Shown: piece by piece, positions 57,460 through 64,000 of the stretch
Layout: each line of letters opens with the position of its first letter
How positions within the stretch are numbered: position 1 is the first letter of the stretch
NCBI GenBank assembly: GCA_963978895.1
Contig: OZ022244.1
Location: 32,513,432 to 32,577,431 of the forward strand
Length of the DNA: 64,000 nucleotides
Direction: 5' to 3'
Origin: Erpobdella octoculata
Taxonomy: Eukaryota; Annelida; Clitellata; Hirudinida; Erpobdellidae
Position numbers and translations under genes: made by a program
The notes under the pieces: model-generated
The model's database searches: none
Seen by the model: only the letters and a program-made list of their open reading frames with translations
Told to the model about the DNA's origin: nothing

Positions 57460-57805
57460 GTGATGGAGCGAGTGAAAATCTGTTTACTAATGTATAAAAT
57501 AAAAAATTGTTCTTCTCCTTTCTACTTAACTAATTTAATACATATCCCTCCTAAGTCTGGTCTTCGTTCTTCTTCTCTTAATCACTTTCGCATCTTCACT
57601 ATTAAGCATTCTTTTGCTAAACGCTTTTTCTCCTACTCTGGTCCCTATCTCTGGAACTCTCTTCCTGCTGCTCTTACTAACTCTACTTCCCTCACAGTTT
57701 TCCGTCATGGACTTAAAACACATCTGTTAAATAAGTCTTAATAAGTTCATGATCATGTGCTATTGAACGCCACGGAAATTGCGCTATATAAATTTAAATT
57801 GATTG
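57460..57805 (+). pseudogene. Non-LTR retrotransposon 3' fragment, plus strand
   Basis: A 93-codon frame ends in SYSGPYLWNSLPAAL and FRHGLKTHLL, the typical C terminus of LINE reverse-transcriptase proteins of the CR1/L2/jockey group. It is followed by a 3' end GCGCTATATAAAT and an (ATTG)n tail at about 57796-57810. 5'-truncated, as usual for LINE insertions. Confidence 0.75.
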
Positions 57806-58496
57806 ATTGCTTGAAAGCATTAAAAACAAATCAAGATTTTGTTTGTAACGCACGCACAGAAGAAACAAAACAGTAAGAAATGAGATTTCAACTAATTTCT
57901 GGTGGTATAAAAAGATTTTTAATGTAGTATCTACAATGCTTCAACTTCTCAAGCTGTTCTTTTTTTAAAGAATTTGATATGCTGTGACGATGGACTCTAT
58001 GTATAGTAGTAGTAATAGTACTTGAAAAATTCAACCAGATTATGTGTGTCTAGATGTTAAGTTATGAAGACGTATATGTTGTGGAAGCGATATAAACACT
58101 AGGGTGGTCATCACTGACCATCAACATGTTGAATTTTTATTGTTTTTATGAAAAATAAAAAAATCACGAATTTTGAATAAATTTGTGAATTTAATTACTT
58201 GTATTGATGTCTTAATTTTTAATAATAATAATAAGCAAAACAATGATTAATTAATCATGCTATTTCTGAAAATGATCAGTTAGACTAGTTAGAGCTTTTA
58301 ATATTGTTCTATTAGCAATTTAATTGAATAAACATTGTTTTACAACTTTCTCTGTTATTTTATTTTCTGTACAGTTTTTATTTATTCTATGGTGTAGAAA
58401 AGGATCTTATACAAGTATACCAAATTGTCATTGGTCTGTTCCGCAGTGACCGGTTGCATCAACACAAGAATATCAAACGTAGTGCTCAGATTACTG

Positions 58497-58610
58497 AAAG
58501 GGCTGATTTTTCGCGCCCCGGCCCGGTCTGTCTAATTGGCGTCGGACCCGACTCGTTTTTACAGGCCTAAATCCCCTATACTTGGCCAATAATCTTGGCT
58601 TGGCCATGGA
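58497..58610. mobile_element. GC-rich degraded repeat, second copy
   Basis: Shares TTTTTACAGGCC and the nearby CTTGGCC block with the repeat at 14810-15025. Confidence 0.4.
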
Positions 58611-59295
58611 GAGGGAGGAAATGGATATCCACTAATAATCACGGAAAGAACTCACGTAAATGTCCGTTTTGATCGATTGATTCGATCGGGGTGTACTAAA
58701 AATACGAAACTAGTGCATGGATTTGTGCTTCGAATTCGGTTGGATACAGTCGTCGCGATTTCTTCTGGCGCATGTCGTAGGGGGATGTTTTGCAAGATAA
58801 CGATACAAGTTTGCTAGAAAGCTTGTATAATAAAGCAAATAAAAATGTTACCTTTTGTTGTAATGAATGAACGATTTAAATTTCTTGTCAGAGATGCTTT
58901 CCATGTTGTTATTTCTTTCTCTTTAACGATTGTTTTTGCATCGATGTTATTATTTTTATTTGAGTTTTGGTTCGTTTGATGATGATGTAATCTGGTCAGA
59001 TGACATTTAATTTTGGAGAATGTGAATAAACAAAATCACAATGAAATGCGGTCGTTCGTGGCTCGTTGTACGGATATCGATTTGTTTCGATCGAACCGCT
59101 TGTTGTACTTGTACACGTGTTTTTTTCCTTTTTCAAATTAGTCTCATTTCTAATTACAGTCAATGTTTTGTAGTCAGGTTAATAAGGTTTTTAAATTAAA
59201 AGTTTTTTCTTTTTTTGAATTATTCAGTTTTTTTTTATTAAATATTCATTTTTTTTGTAAAATTGTTCATCATTTTTATCACTCAAGAATCCGAG

Positions 59296-62200
59296 ATGGG
59301 AAGCCGCAAAGAAGAACTTCTGGAGATGCTCAAGAGTACGTTGGCGTTGAGTAAAACTTCGCTCAGAGTTTCTCTGAAAAAACCCCAACAGGAATCGTCC
59401 GCAGCCACAAGCCAAGGCCAATCCGGTTCGAAGAAGGATTCTCAACCGATGTTTTCTAACGCTGGCTCTTCTTCGGGAAGCCTGTTCAAGGCGAGTGCGG
59501 AAGAAGAGGATGATTTCTTGTATGGCAAGACGGGTGCAGGCGTGGACAGGTGTTCCAGTTCAGATGCCGGATACCGGTTCCAGAAACAAGGCGATCCTCC
59601 TGAAAGATATAGAGATCATACGTCGTGGAGAGAGACAAGTTTGGGGGATCCGAGAGGAGGAAGGTTTGATAACCCTACTGTCGTGGACTCGAGCAGAAGC
59701 TCTTTGAGAGATTTTGCTCAGAATACACATGCTTCATCTGGTCCCGGTCAACATAAGGCCGTGTCGGCTCAGAGTAATTCCTTTCTTGAAACGGATAGGT
59801 TCTCGCCAGCTTACGGGTCGGACAAATCGTCCGTAGATTCTTCGTACGACACGAGCAGAATGGTCGATAACATATTGAAGAGTATGTCGATAGATGGAGA
59901 TTTGTCGAAAATCATTGCTGAAAAACTGAAGAAGTCTTGCGAAGATGCCGCTGCCGCCAACAGCAGCCAGAGCATCGCCGAACAGAGCTCATCTATGATC
60001 CCGGTTCGGATAGACGGCAATGTAAGGTCGCATGCCGCAGAGGGGAGACGATTCTCCGAGGAATACCCATCTACTGAGCACATGCAATCTGCTACTTATC
60101 ACCACCCGGCTGCAGTCTTTCCTGGCGACCAATTGGTTTCACAGGAGTCCAAAAACTCGAGCTGGAATAGAAAAACCGAGGAATTTTTGAGAAAACTTGA
60201 AATACCCCAGTCTTCGGGTGCCTACGAAGAGAGAGGTTATGGAAATGACAGGATGAATTTTGATCAAAGGAAACGGTTGTCGACCGCGTCTAGAAATTCT
60301 CTCACGAAGTCTCCGAGTCCCGTCAAGAAGATGAAAGTTCAGCAAGGTAGCAGAGTGGAAGATTTCATTGACTCTGCTAGAAGAGCAGATGAGGACATGT
60401 TTGCAAGCTCTTTTTCCGGCGAATCTTCTAAGAACGCTTCAAGAACACAAGACGAAAGCAGACGCATCGTCATGAAACCCGATGCTTCGAATCCTCCGGA
60501 CCAAAACGATAGAGTCCGCCCGAGCAGGGCTAAGGGCGGTCTCGAAGACGCCGGCATCAACAAAGAGGAGATTCTCGACACGATAAATGCTCTCGAGGAA
60601 GAAATAAGAAAGCTGGAGAGAAGAAGGTGCGTTATGTCATCGAAGCCGTCGACTACTCAGCTTCAGGCTAACATCAACACAAACGTACAGATGCAATGCG
60701 AAATGAAGAGTCAGATATCTACGATGAGGCAGATCATTAGCGAGATTTCTTCTCCCGTCAGAGGCTTTGCCAGAGACGAGGTAACCATCAGGGACGATAG
60801 CCCTCCGGCATCGACCGGCGACATGTGGGACAAGCAGGTCATCAAGGATAAACAAGCTAAGGTTTATAGAGTTTTTTTTTTTAGATTCATCAGTCATATA
60901 AACAAGTGCCACTGGTGCTATCTTTCATTTCAGTTTGTTTAGTTATGAGTTTGGTAATCTGACGTTATTATTATTATTGTTGTTATTATTATTATCTTTA
61001 AAGCTGAAGATAAAATTATAAATATATGTTTGTTTTTTTAAACCACGTTTCTAGAAAATGGCCGATACCATGGCGAGACATGAAACGACCACCAAGGGTG
61101 GCGAAAGGCACTCTGTGGCCTCGACGTCTAGTCAGAGAAGCGTCGCTAGTTCGAGGAACGGTTCGGAGAAATTACGCGGAAACAGGAGTCCGACAAAGCC
61201 CGCCAAAGAAATGTCGCGACAGAGAAGTAGAAGCAGATCGAGGCCGTCGGATAGAATGAGGAACGAGAAGAAAGCAATGCCAGCAGCTACTGCTGCTGCT
61301 GGAATACATAGCTCTTTGAAGGGGGAAAGCAACATCCAAATTAAGAAAGAGCCATTGAGTGTTGGTGCAAACCAGGGGACGGACAAGGAACCCCAGAGAA
61401 TGATCGAGGACAAAGTTAAGAAGGGTATCGAGTATGCCGTTTCTTTATACATGAAGGCTCAGAGGTTTTATGACTGCGGCAACCTGTGGTGTCAGCACTG
61501 CGATAAAATATGTTCCAACGTTTATGAGTTGTGCAGTCACTTGCATACTGAAGACCATTTGTCGGTTGGTTTTTCTTCTCTTCTTGATAACGGCATAATT
61601 GTTTCAGTTTAACTTCTTATATGATTTATTTACGCATTTCGGCTGTTACTTGTTTTACATAGAAATCTGGTAACATCAGTACCAAAGACTCGAAAAGCCA
61701 AGGACAGAGCTGCGGCCCTAACAGCGCACCTGCACGAGGTAAGATTTGAAATCGTTCAGCTGCCGTTCACGCTCATTTTTTTTTTTTTTAAATTTTATCT
61801 ACAGGTGAAGAATTCATTAAGCCAGTCAAAGCTTTCTATTGTGCTCTGTGCGAGGAGTTCTGCAAAGACGACACCATCTTAGAGGCTCATTTTACGGGTG
61901 TAGCTCACAACAAGAAATTCCAAGTTGGACAATTTTTTACATACTTTTTTAACTTACGTTTTTCTGAGTTTACTACGTAAATTTTTTTTTATCTACAGGA
62001 GTTCCTGGTAAAAGATCCGAACTATGAAGTTCCGTATTTGGCCAAAAAAATGGCCGTAATTTTAAAGGAGAATACTCTTCCAAAGGAGAGCAGAACCCCC
62101 AATCAGACGGCACCCGTCGTGCCCACGCCGGTGCGAACGGAACAGGTCATAGAAAATCGTAAAGTTACGGCGACCAAGAAAAGTTATATGCCTCTGGAAA

Positions 62201-62391
62201 ACATCAGCATCACTTTGCTGAGAAAGGAACCATCCAAGCAGACCGAGGGAAAGGAAATCGGCTCGGGAAAACAAGCAAATAGTTTGGAGTACCGCAGTGC
62301 CGGCGGCCAAGGCGGTCGCGATCAGGCATCGATGAACTTGCCGAAAACCTATCATGTCCAGCCGTTCAAGTTGGTCGGACCGAAAAAGTAG
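59296..62391 (+). CDS. Matrin-type zinc-finger protein, ZNF318-like
   Basis: Five exons: 59296-60861, 61055-61564, 61663-61738, 61805-61923, 61999-62391. They join in frame to 887 residues. Two U1/matrin-type C2H2 fingers with the exact CX2CX12HX5H spacing lie at about residues 669-692 (LWCQHCDKIC to HTEDH) and 725-752 (FYCALCEEFC to AHNKKF). The arrangement of the two fingers, and the LVKDPNYE segment after the second, matches vertebrate ZNF318, a nuclear factor linked to transcription and RNA processing. The long first exon is Ser-rich and disordered-looking, with a predicted coiled coil at about 421-445 (EEILDTINALEEEIRKLERR). An Arg/Ser stretch lies near 574. Start chosen at the ATG before GSRKEELLEML; an earlier in-frame ATG at 59263 is possible but the residues it adds look like UTR. 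Orthology to ZNF318 is inferred from fingers only. Confidence 0.85.
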
Positions 62392-62738
62392 AACCGATAC
62401 TGAATAAGTCTTGTTTACTCGGAACGGAGCGGATGCGTACAGTTTGAGTTTTCATTTTTTAGGAAGTTCTCGATACCTATGTTGTCCTTTTTGTAAACTC
62501 TTGCTTAACCGCGACTAAGAGACGTGATCTCTGTTAACGACTTTTTCTCTGTTTAGAATTAAGCTTGTTGAGGCATCAGAAATTCATACAAGATGTTTTA
62601 GAATTGTATTAAAGTGTATCAAAAAAGTAAGTTTAAAGTCTGTTTATTAAAAAAAAAAGAAGAAAAAATTATGTGTTTTTTCTACAGAAATAAAGATAGA
62701 TAGAATACATTATAAAATTTATAGCTGTCTTTTTAACT
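62392..62738. other. Convergent 3' gap between ZNF318-like and WDR25 genes
   Basis: Only 347 bp separate the two stop codons, so the 3' UTRs probably nearly meet or overlap. No other feature seen. Confidence 0.6.
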
Positions 62739-63779
62739 TTAATGCCAGATGTCTATGCGTCCACTCCATGTCGAAGCTGCACACATGCCGGTGATGACTG
62801 GATGCCAATTCACGTCTAAGATTACGTCGCCCGTATGGGGCGACCCTATCTTTGTGATGACGTTGCTCGTCCTGTAGTTATAAAATACGACTTGACCATC
62901 GGCACTTCCACTGGCAACTATTCCTCCGTTGGGGTTTATGTCACACCCGACATTATAGCCCGAAACCTGTAAGAAAATAGATATTGTAACATTTAAAATA
63001 CTTGACTCGTCCGAATATTCGTAGCCGGGGCCGCCTAATCAACAGAGCAATGAAGCGGTACTAATCTAAAATATTTTTTTAGATTATTGGCCAAGATTTA
63101 GAATAAAATTTTGAGCCAATTTTTATTGTTCTGTTATGGGCAGCCTTTCAAATTATATTACTCATACTTACCTTGTGGCAGTTATAACGTTTGGACTTGT
63201 TCATTCTGTACGGAGGTTCCGATGAGAACTGTGCAATATAATCTCCTTGGGTTTGGGCTATGAACTCTTTCCTGAACGGATGACATCTCAGACGCGGGCA
63301 AGTGTACTTCTCCTATAATTGAAATAGGCGGACGTTAATGCAACACCCGAGTCGACGTTCACGTATATACGTGACAAAACTACGGAAGATCTCACACGTG
63401 GAATATTTCATTGGAAATGGCAGCTGCGGCAGAAAAATCCCAGACCATGATGCATCTATCTGACGAATCTCGGCTCACGAAATCACAGGAAGTCAAGAAT
63501 TCCTTATCGGACAGAAAGCAAATATCCAAAACCTGACTCGAAAATTAATATCTGGTAAGTTGTTGTATCAGCTTATTATTCAATAACTAAGCTTTCTAAT
63601 GATCTTAACCTGTCCGATTTTGTCCTTGTATTTATACTTCTTTACCGGTTTTGTAGGTATCCTAGTATCCCAGCATAAAATTGTGTCCGTGGAGCCTGTC
63701 AATACGGCGCTAGAATCGATCGGATGAAATTTGACGCTTGTCAAATAGTTCTCAAATGAGGAGGAGAATACCTGCATCC
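62739..63779 (-). CDS. WDR25: WD-repeat protein WDR25, C-terminal part (5' end missing)
   Basis: Four minus-strand exons: 63610-63779, 63398-63532, 63172-63312, 62739-62966. They encode about 224 residues, each join in phase. Human WDR25 is a WD40-repeat protein of poorly known function, related to the splicing factor CDC40/PRP17. Recognisable blocks: FHPIDSSAVLTGSTDTILCWD, FLTSCDFVSRDSSDRCIMVWD, YTCPRLRCHP with PYRMNKSKRYNCH, GYNVGCDINPNGGIVASGSA and, at the end, WSGRIDIWH immediately before the stop. About half of the protein must lie upstream, beyond the window or in its last 220 bp, where I see no coding resemblance. The GSADG and IDIWH ending matches WDR25 better than CDC40. Confidence 0.85.
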
Positions 63780-64000
63780 CTAAATATAAAAATTGTTTCC
63801 GGTCATTTACAATCGTAAGGATTATTTAATTGGTCAGGTCCTTGGTAGCACGGCGGGCGATGATGCCCATTATCCGGCGGGTCAAATCCAGACAACATTG
63901 CATAGGACCTCGTTTATACGACTCAGCTATGCAACTATTGTGTTTATACCGCCTAAAAATTATGCACGCGTTCCGTCTCACTTTCAGGTTAATTTTTGGA
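63780..64000. other. WDR25 intron or upstream sequence
   Basis: No exon recognised. A CG-rich stretch (about 63840-63890) looks like a dispersed repeat. Confidence 0.4.

Larger units (their letters stand above)
56438..59295. other. Intergenic region between head-to-head NARS and ZNF318-like genes
   Basis: Contains two LINE tails facing each other (57183-57430 minus, 57460-57800 plus), and a degraded GC-rich repeat at 58497-58610. Otherwise AT-rich sequence that must hold both promoters. No gene recognised. Confidence 0.55.

Noticed and set aside
59263..59295. Earlier start codon for the ZNF318-like protein
   Set aside because: The extra residues (MFIIFITQESE) look like translated UTR. The ATG at 59296 has the better context and precedes a plausible helix. 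It cannot be fully excluded.

Overview
This is AT-rich animal nuclear DNA with spliced genes. GT-AG introns break every reading frame, all recognised genes have clear human relatives, and microsatellites, minisatellites and degraded transposons fill the gaps. No bacterial signals are present. The protein set (asparaginyl-tRNA synthetase, DBT, IMPACT, B3GLCT, WDR25, a ZNF318-like protein, a PP2A B56 subunit and a GH65 glucosidase) fits a metazoan, probably an invertebrate; I cannot name the phylum. Exons were joined by hand from splice consensus, reading phase and remembered family sequence. Seven of the eight models keep frame across all joins found; WDR25 and two others are open at the 5' end.

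Layout. 1.4-7.7 kb (-): membrane-anchored GH65 glucosidase related to PGGHG/ATHL1. 9.3-16.5 kb (-): divergent PP2A B56 regulatory subunit. 19.2-23.3 kb (+): IMPACT. 22.8-39.0 kb: four tandem copies of a ~4.05 kb segment holding the last two exons of IMPACT and the first five exons of B3GLCT. 36.5-41.8 kb (+): the B3GLCT model that runs through to the catalytic domain and ER-retention tail. 42.6-48.0 kb (-): DBT, the E2 subunit of the branched-chain alpha-keto acid dehydrogenase complex. 50.0-56.4 kb (-): cytoplasmic asparaginyl-tRNA synthetase. 59.3-62.4 kb (+): matrin-type zinc-finger protein like ZNF318. 62.7-63.8 kb (-): 3' part of WDR25, whose 5' part was not found.

The genes are mostly unrelated housekeeping functions (translation, branched-chain amino acid breakdown, stress-translation control, phosphatase targeting, O-glycan extension). 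Two concern glycans: B3GLCT extends O-fucose on thrombospondin repeats, and the PGGHG family removes glucose from collagen glycans. Nothing suggests an operon. B56/IMPACT and NARS/ZNF318-like are head-to-head pairs separated by about 2.7-2.9 kb.

The most unusual feature is the IMPACT/B3GLCT array. It stacks four complete signal-peptide plus N-terminal-domain modules of B3GLCT ahead of one catalytic module, and it leaves three promoterless IMPACT 3' ends. Other notable points are a GH65 protein with a type II membrane anchor and one apparently lost catalytic carboxylate, a B56 subunit whose motif-binding pocket looks altered, a minisatellite grown out of a B3GLCT exon/donor junction, a GC-AG intron in NARS, and a small two-hairpin repeat shared by IMPACT and NARS introns.
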